Notes: generated by a model not told the origin, from the sequence alone. 64,000 bases of DNA from Shinella sp. SUS2 (GCF_001262505.1 NZ_KQ410743.1:1-64000), one strand, 5' to 3'; shown: positions 43,991 to 53,096, numbered from the stretch's first letter. Program-made: numbers and translations.

Positions 43991-45031
43991 TCAATCGTCC
44001 TCGGAAAACAGCCTGAACTGCGTCGCCTCCAGATCTTTCGGTGGCGTCAGTCCCATATGTTTCCAGGCATTTACGGTCAAAACACGGCCGCGCGGCGTGC
44101 GCTGGATAAAACCCTGCTGGATCATGTAGGGCTCGATGATGTCCTCGATCGCATCGCGCGGCTCGGAAAGCCCCGCTGCGATCGTCTCGATGCCGACAGG
44201 CCCGCCGCCGAAATTGTGCGCGATCATCGAGAGATAGCGCCGGTCGAGCTGGTCGAGACCCATATTGTCGACGAGAAGCCGCGTCAGCGCCTCGTCGGCA
44301 ATCTTTTGCGTCACCGCCTCGGCCCTTGCCACTTCGGCGAAATCGCGCACGCGGCGCAGAAGGCGGCCGGCAATGCGCGGCGTGCCCCGCGCCCGGCGGG
44401 CGATTTCGCGCGCACCCTCGTCCGTCATACCGAGGCCCATCAGCCGCGCACCACGGCGCACGATCAGTTCCAGTTCCTCGGCCGTATAAAAATTGAGCCG
44501 TACCGGAATGCCGAACCGGTCGCGCAGCGGCGTCGTCAGGAGGCCGAGGCGCGTGGTGGCAGCGACCAGGGTGAACTTCGACAGGTCGATCTTCACCGAA
44601 CGCGCCGCCGGGCCTTCGCCGATGATCAGGTCGAGCTGAAAATCCTCCATGGCCGGATAGAGGATTTCCTCCACGGCCGGGTTGAGGCGGTGGATTTCGT
44701 CGATGAAGAGGACGTCGCGCTCTTCAAGGTTGGTCAAAAGCGCCGCAAGGTCGCCGGCTTTCGCGATGACGGGGCCGGACGTCGAGCGGAAATTGACGCC
44801 GAGCTCCTTGGCCATGATCTGCGCTAGTGTCGTCTTGCCGAGGCCGGGCGGGCCGACGAACAGCACATGGTCGAGCGCCTCGCCGCGGTTCTTCGCCGCC
44901 TCGATGAAGATCTTGAGGTTCGCCCGCGCCTCCGCCTGGCCGGTGAAATCGTCCAGCGTCTGCGGCCGCAAGGCCGTATCGATGTCCTCGCCGCGCTTTT
45001 CCGGCGAAAGCAGTCTGTTCTCGTCGCTCAT
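43991..45031 (-). CDS. ruvB: Holliday-junction helicase RuvB
   Basis: A 346-residue AAA+ motor that drives branch migration on RuvA-bound junctions. Walker A GPPGLGKTTLAQIMAKELG, Walker B in DVLFIDEIHRLNPAVEE, sensor residues and the C-terminal winged helix (YMIQQGFIQRTPRGRVLTVN) are present. Length is normal. It follows ruvA by 40 bp. Confidence 0.97.
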   Translation of the reverse strand: MSDENRLLSPEKRGEDIDTALRPQTLDDFTGQAEARANLKIFIEAAKNRGEALDHVLFVGPPGLGKTTLAQIMAKELGVNFRSTSGPVIAKAGDLAALLTNLEERDVLFIDEIHRLNPAVEEILYPAMEDFQLDLIIGEGPAARSVKIDLSKFTLVAATTRLGLLTTPLRDRFGIPVRLNFYTAEELELIVRRGARLMGLGMTDEGAREIARRARGTPRIAGRLLRRVRDFAEVARAEAVTQKIADEALTRLLVDNMGLDQLDRRYLSMIAHNFGGGPVGIETIAAGLSEPRDAIEDIIEPYMIQQGFIQRTPRGRVLTVNAWKHMGLTPPKDLEATQFRLFSEDD

Positions 45032-45071
45032 CGCGCCCTAATCCCATTGTCCACGGCGGAAGGCAACCACG

Positions 45072-45689
45072 TCACCGCGACAACTCCTTGAGGCCGAGGC
45101 GGATGAGCTTGGCGCTGTCGGCCCCCTCCCCGCCGATCTTCAGCGCCGCAGCGACGGCGTTGGCCGCCTGGTCGCGCGAATAGCCGAGATTGGTGAGCGC
45201 CGAGACGGCATCGGAAACCGGCGCGGAGGCCACGCCTTCACCCAGCTCCTGCTTGAGCCCGATCGAGGCGGACGCCTCCCCGGCAAAGGCCGGCGCCTTG
45301 TTGCGCAGTTCCGTCATGATGCGCACCGCGACCTTCGGTCCGACGCCCGGCGCGCGCGACACCGCCGTCTTGTCCTGAAGCGCGATGGCGTTCGCCAGTT
45401 CCCCCGGTGTCAGTGTCGACAGCACGGCCAGCGCCACCTTGGAGCCGACGCCCTGCACGCTCTGCAACAGCCGGAACCATTCCCGCTCCAGTGCCGTCAG
45501 GAAGCCGAACAGCTTGAGCTGGTCTTCCCGCACATAGGTCTCGATGAACAGCACCGCCGCCTCGCCGCTTGAACCGAGCTTGCCGAGCGTACGTGCCGAA
45601 CAAAAAGCGACGTAACCAACGCCGTGCACGTCGAGCACCACATAGTCCTCGCCGATCTCGTCGATTGTGCCCTTGAGTTTGCCGATCAT
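45072..45689 (-). CDS. ruvA: Holliday-junction binding protein RuvA
   Basis: A 205-residue protein that binds four-way junctions as a tetramer and loads RuvB. The OB fold begins MIGKLKGTIDEIGEDYVVLD; the helix-hairpin-helix region contains VQGVGSKVALAVLSTL and RAPGVGPKVAVRIMTELRNK; the flexible linker and C-terminal RuvB-binding domain (LTNLGYSRDQAANAVAAAL) follow. Confidence 0.96.
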   Translation of the reverse strand: MIGKLKGTIDEIGEDYVVLDVHGVGYVAFCSARTLGKLGSSGEAAVLFIETYVREDQLKLFGFLTALEREWFRLLQSVQGVGSKVALAVLSTLTPGELANAIALQDKTAVSRAPGVGPKVAVRIMTELRNKAPAFAGEASASIGLKQELGEGVASAPVSDAVSALTNLGYSRDQAANAVAAALKIGGEGADSAKLIRLGLKELSR

Positions 45690-45700
45690 GAAAGAATCCG

Positions 45701-46117
45701 TCAGGGATGGGTTTCGGGGGAGATGATGTCGAGCGCGGGAAAATAGCTGCGATAGCGCGCGGCGTCGCGGGTGAGCAGGCGATGGGAACGCGCCGCAGCA
45801 TGGGCGCCGACGAGAAAGTCCGGAAGCGTTCGCTCGCGCAGCCCGCCGGCCCGGCGATAGGCATAGTGCGCCTTGCCGGCGGCGAAGGCCGCTTCATAGG
45901 ATAAAGCCTCGCGCCGCATGCGCAGCCAGCCGAAGGCGAGATTCAGTTCCAGTTCACTCAGCGACGAGGTCGCAAGCTCCGACCATACGACAGGATTGAG
46001 AACCAGTTCCCCCTGCTCCAGGCATCGCTTCAGGGCGGCGAAGGACCAGCGCCGCTGCGGCCGGTCCGGCCCCAACATGTCGATAAGGACGTTGGTATCA
46101 ACGACGGTCGAGGTCAT
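45701..46117 (-). CDS. vapC: VapC-type PIN toxin
   Basis: A 138-residue PIN-domain RNase toxin. The acidic set is visible: TVVDTNVLIDML (first Asp), VVWSELATSS (Glu), ERTLPDFLVGAH (Asp) and LLTRDAARYRSYF (Asp). VapC toxins cut specific RNAs, often initiator tRNA, when not held by antitoxin. It overlaps the vapB 3' end by 20 bases and is read from the same transcript. Active-site residues look intact. It starts at the second of two adjacent Met codons. Confidence 0.88.
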   Translation of the reverse strand: MTSTVVDTNVLIDMLGPDRPQRRWSFAALKRCLEQGELVLNPVVWSELATSSLSELELNLAFGWLRMRREALSYEAAFAAGKAHYAYRRAGGLRERTLPDFLVGAHAAARSHRLLTRDAARYRSYFPALDIISPETHP

Positions 46118-46358
46118 CACGCGGTCCTCGCAGCCATTCGAAATATTCGTCCGGCGTCATGCCATCCAGATTCCACGTTCCCTGAACGCTGGCCGCCCAG
46201 GCATCGAAATCATCGAAGTCCGGCTTGCCGTCGCCCACCTTGACGAGCATTACGCCCTCATCGGACACGACGAAATCCACCTCCGAACCGGGCTCAATGG
46301 CGAGCCGATCACGGATTGGCTTGGGGATCGTCACCTGGCCTTTTTCCGTCACGCGCAT
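46098..46358 (-). CDS. vapB: VapB-type AbrB-fold antitoxin
   Basis: An 86-residue antitoxin. The N-terminal swapped-hairpin domain reads RVTEKGQVTIPKPIRDRLAI and GSEVDFVVSDEGVMLVKVG, the AbrB/SpoVT type that binds its own operator. The acidic tail (FDDFDAWAASVQGTW, MTPDEYFEWLRGPRDD) would cover the VapC active site. It starts 56 bp after ruvC. Confidence 0.9.
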   Translation of the reverse strand: MRVTEKGQVTIPKPIRDRLAIEPGSEVDFVVSDEGVMLVKVGDGKPDFDDFDAWAASVQGTWNLDGMTPDEYFEWLRGPRDDLDRR

Positions 46359-46413
46359 GGTAATACCTCTGCGGTATTACTTATTGGCCAAACTGGAACA
46401 AGTCAAGAACAAA

Positions 46414-46926
46414 TCAGCCGGCGAGCTTGGCGAGGCGGCCGGAGAGGCCCTGGCGGTTGTGGGCGTGGCAGATGGCGATGGCGAGGGCATCAGCAGCGTC
46501 GTTGCCGGTGAAGGTCGCTTTCGGCATCAGCACCTTCAGCATCATGTGGATCTGCTGCTTTTCGCCGTGGCCGACGCCGATGACAGCCTTCTTCACCGCA
46601 TTCGGCGCATATTCGGCAACGCGCAAGCCGGCGCGGGCCGGCACGAGCATGGCGATGCCGCGCGCCTGGCCGAGCTTCAGCGTCGCAGTCGCGTCCTTGT
46701 TGACGAAGGTCTGCTCCACGGCGGCCTCGTGCGGCTGATAGCTGTGCACCACCGCGCTGAGACCGTCGTGCAACTGGCAGAGGCGGGAGGCGAGATCCAT
46801 GTCTCCATCGGAGGTGACGGTGCCGGACGCGACGAAGCACAACGAATTGCCGAGCGTCTCGATGACACCCCAGCCGGTGCGGCGAAGCCCCGGATCGATG
46901 CCGATGATGCGAATCGTTTCCTGCAT
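46414..46926 (-). CDS. ruvC: Holliday-junction resolvase RuvC
   Basis: A 170-residue endonuclease with the RNase-H fold. IIGIDPGLRRTGWGVIE holds the first Asp; HEAAVEQTFVNKDATATLKL the Glu; and GNDAADALAIAICHAHN the last Asp pair. It cuts Holliday junctions symmetrically. Normally ruvC is followed at once by ruvA; here vapBC stands between them. Confidence 0.96.
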   Translation of the reverse strand: MQETIRIIGIDPGLRRTGWGVIETLGNSLCFVASGTVTSDGDMDLASRLCQLHDGLSAVVHSYQPHEAAVEQTFVNKDATATLKLGQARGIAMLVPARAGLRVAEYAPNAVKKAVIGVGHGEKQQIHMMLKVLMPKATFTGNDAADALAIAICHAHNRQGLSGRLAKLAG

Positions 46927-47097
46927 GACGAAACCCTAATGCCCACGGGCGGACCCTGCCAGCGAAATGTGAACAAAACAAAAACAGAGCGGCAATTCCA
47001 CGCGACACTGCGAAAACCCCGAACCCATCGCTTGGATTTCACGAAACTGAACCTACATGGGAGCACAATCAAATCTGCTCACAAAGAGGCCGCGGCC

Positions 47098-48099
47098 ATG
47101 GTGCCCTTCTCCATCCTCGATCTTTCCCCGGTCATCGAAGGCGGCACCGTCGCCCAGTCGCTCGAAAATTCCCGGCGCCTTGCGCAGGAAGCCGAGGCAC
47201 TCGGTTACAAGCGCTTCTGGCTCGCCGAACACCACGGCATGCGTGGCATTGCCAGCGCCGCCACCTCGCTCGTCATCCAGCACGTCGCGGCGGGCACGGA
47301 GAAAATCCGCGTCGGCTCCGGCGGCATCATGCTGCCGAACCATTCACCGCTCGTCATCGCCGAGCAGTTCGGCACGCTTGCCGCGCTTTTTCCCGACCGG
47401 ATCGATCTCGGCCTCGGCCGCGCGCCGGGCACCGACATGCGCACCGCGCAGGCGCTGCGCCGCAATCTCGACAGCGCCGCCAACAATTTCCCGCAGGACG
47501 TCGTCGAACTGATGCAGCTGATGGGGCCTGTCAGCCCCGAGCAGAAGATCATCGCCATTCCTGGTGCGGGAAGCAACGTGCCGGTCTGGCTGCTTGGCTC
47601 CAGCCACTACTCGGCGCATCTCGCAGGCATGCTGGGCCTGCCCTTCGCCTTCGCCTCGCATTTCGCACCGGACATGCTGCTGACGGCGCTGGAAATCTAT
47701 CGCGACCGCTTCGAGCCTTCGCAGTACTTGGACAAACCCCATGCCATGGTGGGCGTGATGGGTGCTGCGGCCGATACGGATGCGGAGGCGGACTATCTCT
47801 TCACCTCGATGCAGCAGTCCTTCGTGCGCCTGCGCCGCGGCACGCCCGGCGCCTTCCCGGCACCGGTCGACGACATGGATCCGCACTGGAGCGAGAACGA
47901 GCGCATCAATGTCGAGCACACGCTGCAATATGCCGTCGTCGGCGGACCGGAAAAGATCAAGCGCCGCATCGCCGACTTCCTGTCGATCACCAAGGCCGAC
48001 GAACTGATCGTCTCGATGCCGATCCATGACATGGAGGCCCGGCTGAATTCCGTGCGGCTGTTTGCCCGGGCACAACAGGCGCTGGCGGAAGCGGCATAG
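47098..48099 (+). CDS. LLM-class flavin-dependent oxidoreductase
   Basis: A 333-residue bacterial-luciferase-like FMN enzyme. It begins FSILDLSPVIEGGTVAQSLE, then GYKRFWLAEHHGMRGIASAA, VGSGGIMLPNHSPLVIAEQFG and DLGLGRAPGTD, the TIM-barrel positions of this family (MsnO8-type). The substrate is unknown. The ATG at 47098 follows AGAGG; the frame is open much farther upstream but that part overlaps ruvC on the other strand. It is divergent from ruvC. Confidence 0.92.
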   Translation: MVPFSILDLSPVIEGGTVAQSLENSRRLAQEAEALGYKRFWLAEHHGMRGIASAATSLVIQHVAAGTEKIRVGSGGIMLPNHSPLVIAEQFGTLAALFPDRIDLGLGRAPGTDMRTAQALRRNLDSAANNFPQDVVELMQLMGPVSPEQKIIAIPGAGSNVPVWLLGSSHYSAHLAGMLGLPFAFASHFAPDMLLTALEIYRDRFEPSQYLDKPHAMVGVMGAAADTDAEADYLFTSMQQSFVRLRRGTPGAFPAPVDDMDPHWSENERINVEHTLQYAVVGGPEKIKRRIADFLSITKADELIVSMPIHDMEARLNSVRLFARAQQALAEAA

Positions 48100-48228
48100 C
48101 GGAAAAAGCCACCTTGAAGCGCCCCGGCCTTCAGGCTGCCGGCAAATCCGCCCCGTCTCTTCCGCATCATGGCTCCTCGGCCCAAAACCGAGAGTGACAA
48201 AGGCGGGCGGGCAGGTTTACCGACAAAC

Positions 48229-48262
48229 AAAAAGCCGGGCCCCTGCGGCGCCCGGCCTTTTT
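48229..48262. terminator. Bidirectional terminator between LLM gene and yebC
   Basis: AAAAAGCCGGGC and GCCCGGC CTTTTT pair with a nine-base loop; both flanks have five A/T bases. It sits between convergent genes. Confidence 0.85.
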
Positions 48263-48277
48263 CACTGGCGTCGTCGA

Positions 48278-49024
48278 TCAGGCCGAAAGCTTGGCCATCA
48301 CTTCGTCGGAAACCTCGAAGTTCGAATAGACGTTCTGCACGTCGTCATCGTCTTCCAGCGTGTCGATCAGCTTCATCAGCGACTGCGCCTTTTCCTCATC
48401 GACCGGCACGGTGTTCTGGGCCTTCCAGATCGCCTTGACCGTCTCGGCTTCGCCGAGCTTGTCTTCCAGCGCCTTGGAAACGTCGCCGATATCCTCGAAA
48501 CCGCAGATGATCGTGTGGCCGTCCTCGTCGGTCGTCACATCCTCGGCTCCGGCCTCGATGGCAGCTTCCATGACGGCGTCGGCATCGCCGACCGAGAGCT
48601 TGTAGGTGATCTCACCGACGCGGTCGAAAGAGAAGGAGACCGAACCGGTTTCGCCGAGCGCCCCGCCGGCCTTGGAAAAGGTCGAACGGACGGAGGAAGC
48701 GGTGCGGTTGCGGTTGTCGGTCAGCGCCTCGACGATGACGGCAACGCCGCCCGGGCCGTAACCCTCGTAGCGGACTTCCTCGTAGTTCTCGCTATCCGCG
48801 CCGGAGGCCTTCTTGACGGCGCGCTCGATATTGTCCTTCGGCATGGACTGCGCCTTGGCGTTCTGGATCGCCAGGCGCAGGCGGGCGTTCATCGACGGGT
48901 CAGGCAGACCCGTCTTTGCCGCGACCGTGATTTCACGGGCAAGCTTGGAGAACATTTTCGACCGCACGGCATCCTGCCGACCCTTGCGGTGCATGATATT
49001 CTTGAACTGTGAATGGCCAGCCAT
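48278..49024 (-). CDS. yebC: YebC/PmpR-family DNA-binding regulator
   Basis: A 248-residue protein, normal for the family. It begins AGHSQFKNIMHRKGRQDAVR and KMFSKLAREITVAAKTGLPD, then NARLRLAIQNAKAQSMPKDN and the ERAVKKA region. YebC-type proteins bind DNA or act at ribosomes stalled on prolines; which one applies here is unknown. In many bacteria yebC lies just upstream of ruvC, and it does here across the LLM gene. Confidence 0.95.
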   Translation of the reverse strand: MAGHSQFKNIMHRKGRQDAVRSKMFSKLAREITVAAKTGLPDPSMNARLRLAIQNAKAQSMPKDNIERAVKKASGADSENYEEVRYEGYGPGGVAVIVEALTDNRNRTASSVRSTFSKAGGALGETGSVSFSFDRVGEITYKLSVGDADAVMEAAIEAGAEDVTTDEDGHTIICGFEDIGDVSKALEDKLGEAETVKAIWKAQNTVPVDEEKAQSLMKLIDTLEDDDDVQNVYSNFEVSDEVMAKLSA

Positions 49025-49193
49025 GGCACCCCTGTCTCATCTGTTCGGCGCCCGTTTCTTTGGTCGCCGGCGGTGTGCGGGGCGTGTCGCCGCGGTAAAG
49101 CGTCGCCCTGCCGCCCCGATTTTCGGAATGCCGCCTTATAATTTCATTGCTGGCGCACGTCCAGCAGTCCCGCAAACAAAGCGGTGGCCCGCA

Positions 49194-49688
49194 TCAGTCG
49201 GCACGCAGACGTGCCCGGCTCAACAGGAAGGAGTGGCCATCCGTGCGCTCGCAGGTCAGCCCCGTGCGCTCCGAATAGCAGGTAAAGGGGCCGGCCGACC
49301 ATGTTTCACCATAGGCGATGGTCCTGTCGCCGCCGCAACATCCCTGGTCGCCTACATTGGTAAGCACCACCGCCTTGCCACTTCGACCAAGCGTTGCGCG
49401 CACATATTTCGGCTCCACGCGGTCGCAGGAGAGTTCGGGACCGCCATCGGCCGGCTGATAGGTCTCCGTGCCGCCCTCGGGAATGTAGATGCAGCCGATA
49501 TTGCCTGAGGGCATGACAAAACTTTCGGCGACGCCGAAAGAGCGCGTCGGAAGCTTTTCAACCGGCGGGGTGACGATCTCCCGCGGCTGGCCGGACTCCG
49601 CACCGGGGCCACCCGGCGTCGGCGCGCTGCTTGCGAAGGCAAGAGCGGAAGAAAGCAGGACGGCGGGCACGGCAAGAAGGAAACGCAT
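49194..49688 (-). CDS. Secreted DUF6636-like protein
   Basis: A 164-residue exported protein with a signal peptide (LLAVPAVLLSSALAFASSA) and a beta-rich domain marked by VMPSGNIGCIYIPEGG, the Cys in GPELSCDRVEP, and FTCYSERTGLTCERTDGHSF. Four Cys could form two disulfides. The PSGNI...C and GLTC patterns match DUF6636. Function unknown. It ends 15 bp before the MBL-fold gene on the same strand. Confidence 0.75.
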   Translation of the reverse strand: MRFLLAVPAVLLSSALAFASSAPTPGGPGAESGQPREIVTPPVEKLPTRSFGVAESFVMPSGNIGCIYIPEGGTETYQPADGGPELSCDRVEPKYVRATLGRSGKAVVLTNVGDQGCCGGDRTIAYGETWSAGPFTCYSERTGLTCERTDGHSFLLSRARLRAD

Positions 49689-49703
49689 GAAAAGCTCCGG
49701 TCA

Positions 49704-50540
49704 TCAGACGCCGGAGAGAATATGAATCGTCGGACGCTTGGGCAAGTTGCGGATCGAAACCGTGATCGTCGCGTCGTCATCGGTCACGGCATCGAAGCCC
49801 TCGCCGAACATGGAAAGGAACTGGCTGATCGGCGGCCCACGGCGATGCATCGGCAGGATCAGCGCCGAACGCAGGCGCTGCACGACACGGCTCATGCTCT
49901 CGGCCCCCATGGTCAACCCGCCATCGACTGGCACCATCAGCACGTCGAGACGGCCGATTTCGGAATATTGTTTCTCGGTCAATTCGTGGTGCAGGTGGCC
50001 GAGATGGCCGATGCACAGGCCCGCCACCTCGAAGATGAAGATGGAATTGCCGTTCGGCTCCATCGCCCCGCCCCAGCCGCGGATATCGGTCGGCACATTG
50101 CGGATATAGGTATCTCCCGCCACGACATCATGATCGGCCCCCTTTTCCGAACCATCGAGCCAGCCGCGCAGCACATATTCGATGCCCGGCTCCGGGGTCA
50201 GCGTGTAGTGGCTGGAATGGGCCTTGTTCATCGTGACCACGGTCGGCAGCGCCGGCGGCTTGTACCAGCCGTTGTAGTCCGTCGCGATCTTCACGCCGGC
50301 CGGCGTCTCGATGAAGAAGGTCGAGTGGCCGACATAGGTGATGCGCACCTCCTCGTTCGCCTTGGCCTGCACCTTGAGGGCCGCGCCGCCCGAAAAGCTG
50401 GCAAAGGTGACGGAGGGCAACGAGCGCGCGATCATCTGGCACTGGCTGACCGGCGCTTCCGCCTGCGCGAATGATACCCGCGGAGCGGCAAAAACCGCGG
50501 CGGCGACAAGGATCAACGGAATGAGCAGGAGATGCGGCAT
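49704..50540 (-). CDS. Exported MBL-fold hydrolase (degenerate metal site)
   Basis: A 278-residue protein with a signal peptide (HLLLIPLILVAAAVFAAP) and a metallo-beta-lactamase fold of the UlaG-like group: ITYVGHSTFFIETPAGVKIA, then NKAHSSHYTLTPEPG where HxHxDH is normally found, GHLGHLHHELTEKQ and PMHRRGPPISQFLSMFG. The usual HxHxDH is not intact, so activity may be lost or altered. It may be co-transcribed with the DUF6636 gene. Confidence 0.8.
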   Translation of the reverse strand: MPHLLLIPLILVAAAVFAAPRVSFAQAEAPVSQCQMIARSLPSVTFASFSGGAALKVQAKANEEVRITYVGHSTFFIETPAGVKIATDYNGWYKPPALPTVVTMNKAHSSHYTLTPEPGIEYVLRGWLDGSEKGADHDVVAGDTYIRNVPTDIRGWGGAMEPNGNSIFIFEVAGLCIGHLGHLHHELTEKQYSEIGRLDVLMVPVDGGLTMGAESMSRVVQRLRSALILPMHRRGPPISQFLSMFGEGFDAVTDDDATITVSIRNLPKRPTIHILSGV

Positions 50541-50705
50541 CGGCGGCTCCGTTCATTGGTTGGCGCGACTATGCGCCCGCGAGGCCGGCGGGTCGAGATT
50601 GTGCGGCCGGCCGGCCGATCACAATCCGTTGAGCCATCTCGCGCGGAACCTTGCACGCCGCCTCACGTTCTCCATCCATCAATCCAACGATTGCGAGGAG
50701 CAGCC

Positions 50706-51242
50706 ATGTCCAACCTCACCAAGGCACGCGAGAACCCGAAGGAACAGCTTTTCGACGAGATCGACAGGATCCATGCCGGCATGCTGGGCGTCGACGGCAG
50801 CCATATGCACATGCAGCCGATGGCCCCGCAGCTCGACCGCCAGAGCGCGACGATCTGGTTCTTCACCAAGACCGACGCCGAGATCGTCGAGGCCATTTCG
50901 CCCGGCACGCGCGCCCATTTCTGCGTCGTCGGCAAGGACCACGACTACCATGCCTGCCTTGCAGGCCGGATTTCCGTACGCAAGGATCCCATCAAGATCG
51001 ACGAATACTGGAGTTCCGTCGTCGAGGCGTGGTTCGACCACGGCAAGAACGATCCGAAACTCACCCTGCTGGCGCTGGAAGTCGAGGACGCGGAAGTCTG
51101 GGCCTCGACCGGCAGCAAGCTGAAATTCGGCTGGGAAATCGCCAAGGCCAACTTCAACCCCGACGAGGAACCCGACGTCGGCGTGAAGGCGCATCTCAAC
51201 TTTTCAAACGGCTCGGCCGATCACCTGCGCCACATGATCTGA
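50706..51242 (+). CDS. Pyridoxamine-phosphate-oxidase-fold (GSP26-type) protein
   Basis: A 178-residue flavin/PNPOx-like split-barrel protein of the general-stress 26 group: QLFDEIDRIHAGMLGVDGSH, IWFFTKTDAEIVEAISPG, DYHACLAGRISVRKDPIKID and KFGWEIAKANFNPDE. It may bind FMN; the substrate is unknown. AGGAG precedes the ATG at 50706. It diverges from the MBL gene. Confidence 0.88.
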   Translation: MSNLTKARENPKEQLFDEIDRIHAGMLGVDGSHMHMQPMAPQLDRQSATIWFFTKTDAEIVEAISPGTRAHFCVVGKDHDYHACLAGRISVRKDPIKIDEYWSSVVEAWFDHGKNDPKLTLLALEVEDAEVWASTGSKLKFGWEIAKANFNPDEEPDVGVKAHLNFSNGSADHLRHMI

Positions 51243-51262
51243 GGTTCGGCCGGCGTTCGAGA

Positions 51263-52087
51263 TCAGGCCCAGAAATCCGGCAGCGTTTCGGCAAGGCGCG
51301 GGCCGAGGCGAAGCGGGGCGATCTTTTCGGTAAGGCCGGTGCGGTCGGAAATCTCGACCGCCAGGCCGCAGATGGTCGCCGGGCCGGACGCCGCCTCGAA
51401 GCGGCCTTTCGGCATTTTGGAGATGAAGCGGTTGAGCGGCTCCTCCTTCTCCATGCCGAGGGAGGAATCGTAGTCGCCGCACATGCCGGCATCCGACATG
51501 TAGCCGGTGCCGCCATTGAGGATCTGGCAATCGGCGGTCGGCACATGGGTGTGCGTACCGACGACGACGCTGGCACGACCATCGACGAAGTGGCCGAAGC
51601 ACTGCTTCTCGCTGGTCGCCTCCGCATGGAAATCGAAGATCACGGCATCGGCCTGCTCGCCGAGCGGGCAGGAGGCGAGGATCGTCTCGCCCGCGGTGAA
51701 GGGGTCGTCGAGTTCGGGGTGCATGAAGACCCGGCCCATGATGTTGGCGACCAGCACGCGCGCGCCGTTCCGCGCGATGAAGAGGTTCGCGCCGCGGCCG
51801 GGCGTGCCGGCGGGGTAGTTGGCGGGGCGCAGGAACTGGTCTTGCCGGCTGGCGAAGGTCACTGCCTCCTTCTGGTCCCAGACGTGGTTGCCGGTCGTCA
51901 CGACGTCGGCGCCGGCGTTGATCGTCTCAAGGAAGATATCTTCCGTGATGCCAAAGCCGCCCGCCGCGTTCTCCCCGTTGACGACCACGAAATCCAGCTT
52001 GAGATCGCTGATCAGCTCCGGCAGGCGCTGCCAGACGGCCGTCCGCCCGGTCTTGCCCACCATGTCGCCGAGAAAGAGAAAACGCAT
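51263..52087 (-). CDS. YmdB-type (TIGR00282) metallophosphoesterase
   Basis: A 274-residue phosphodiesterase of the TIGR00282/YmdB family. Metal motifs are LFLGDMVGKTGRTAV, VVNGENAAGGFG, TTGNHVWDQKEAV, VIFDFHAEATSEKQ and VVGTHTHVPTADCQ. Bacillus YmdB hydrolyses 2'3'-cAMP and affects RNA turnover. It follows the cyclo-ligase gene by 9 bp, a common Rhizobiales pair. Confidence 0.93.
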   Translation of the reverse strand: MRFLFLGDMVGKTGRTAVWQRLPELISDLKLDFVVVNGENAAGGFGITEDIFLETINAGADVVTTGNHVWDQKEAVTFASRQDQFLRPANYPAGTPGRGANLFIARNGARVLVANIMGRVFMHPELDDPFTAGETILASCPLGEQADAVIFDFHAEATSEKQCFGHFVDGRASVVVGTHTHVPTADCQILNGGTGYMSDAGMCGDYDSSLGMEKEEPLNRFISKMPKGRFEAASGPATICGLAVEISDRTGLTEKIAPLRLGPRLAETLPDFWA

Positions 52088-52096
52088 CGAAGAACC

Positions 52097-52681
52097 TTAC
52101 GAAACCTGTTGGAACAAACGAAGGCCGCTTTCGGTGAGGATCGCGTCCAGCGCGACGTCATGCGGCTCCGCGGGTACTGATGCCACTTCCTGGCAATCGA
52201 AAGCAATGCCGATCAGTCTCGGCACACGGCCTTTTGCCTTGAGGCGATCAATGGCCCGGTCGTAGTGGCCGGCGCCATAGCCGATGCGGTGGCCTGCCCG
52301 ATCGAAGGCGGAGAGCGGCACGAGAAGGATATCGGGATCCAGTGCCGCCGCCTCCGGCCCCGGCCCGATCGTACCGAATCCGGTCTTGATGACCGGCGCC
52401 CCGACGACCAGCTCCCGGAAGATGATCGTCTCCCGGTCGAGCACGACGGGTAGGCAAAGCCGTGCCCCGCGCGTGCGAAGATGTGCCATCAGCGGCCGGA
52501 TATCGGCCTCCGAGCGGATCGGCCAGAAGCCCGAGATGACCGTGCCGGGTTCAAATTCGATACGGTCGCCCGCAAGCTCCACCATGGCGAGACTGCCTTC
52601 GATACGCGCTTCGGGCGCCATTCCATCGCGCAGCGCCAGTCGCTCGTTGCGGATCGCCGCCTTCTGTTCCTTGGGTGTCAC
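52097..52681 (-). CDS. 5-formyltetrahydrofolate cyclo-ligase
   Basis: A 194-residue enzyme that turns 5-formyl-THF into 5,10-methenyl-THF using ATP. ISGFWPIRSEADIRPLMAH is typical of the first half, and IGYGAGHYDRAIDRLKAKGR is the signature near the C-terminus. In many proteobacteria this gene (ygfA) is linked to 6S RNA and zapA; here those lie about 3.3 kb away on the same strand. Confidence 0.93.
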   Translation of the reverse strand: MTPKEQKAAIRNERLALRDGMAPEARIEGSLAMVELAGDRIEFEPGTVISGFWPIRSEADIRPLMAHLRTRGARLCLPVVLDRETIIFRELVVGAPVIKTGFGTIGPGPEAAALDPDILLVPLSAFDRAGHRIGYGAGHYDRAIDRLKAKGRVPRLIGIAFDCQEVASVPAEPHDVALDAILTESGLRLFQQVS

Positions 52682-52874
52682 TGTCGTCTCCAGCCGTGCT
52701 GCCGTGGCTTATCAGCTAGCAGCGCCGGAAGGCAAATCCTCATCCCGTTACGACGACGGGAGGTCGCAGAATCTGTGCCGCAACGGGACAAAGAGGTAAA
52801 AAACCGCCCCGGCCCGTTAAGCATTGGAACAGCTTGTGCTTTCGGCAGCAGGCTTCAGCGGTTAAGCGGGGCGC

Positions 52875-53096
52875 ATGTCCTCGGAAAATGATCTTTCCCC
52901 CCTCCCCGAGCTGACCGAAATCGAAAAGCGGTGCCTCGAACTTGCCGCCAACGGCAGGACGCCGGCCGATATCGTGCTCGAAACCGACATCGCCATGGCG
53001 CGCGTGACGGACGCCATGCACAGCGCGATCGAAAAGCTCGGCGCCCGCAACATCACGGGCGCGATCACCCGTGCCGCCCGCCTCAGGCTGATCTAG
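52875..53096 (+). CDS. Short LuxR-type HTH protein
   Basis: A 73-residue protein consisting of a LuxR-like HTH only (TEIEKRCLELAANGRTPADI, VLETDIAMARVTDAMHSAIE, KLGARNITGAITRAARLRLI). The last residues resemble the C-terminus of the LuxR protein at 7444. It has no ligand or receiver domain, so it may be a free DNA-binding domain or the remains of a larger regulator. Its stop codon is provided by a palindromic repeat. Confidence 0.65.
   Translation: MSSENDLSPLPELTEIEKRCLELAANGRTPADIVLETDIAMARVTDAMHSAIEKLGARNITGAITRAARLRLI

Noticed and set aside
46225..47097. N-terminal extension of the LLM oxidoreductase
   Set aside because: The added residues are antisense to ruvC and vapB; the ATG at 47098 with AGAGG fits the family start.
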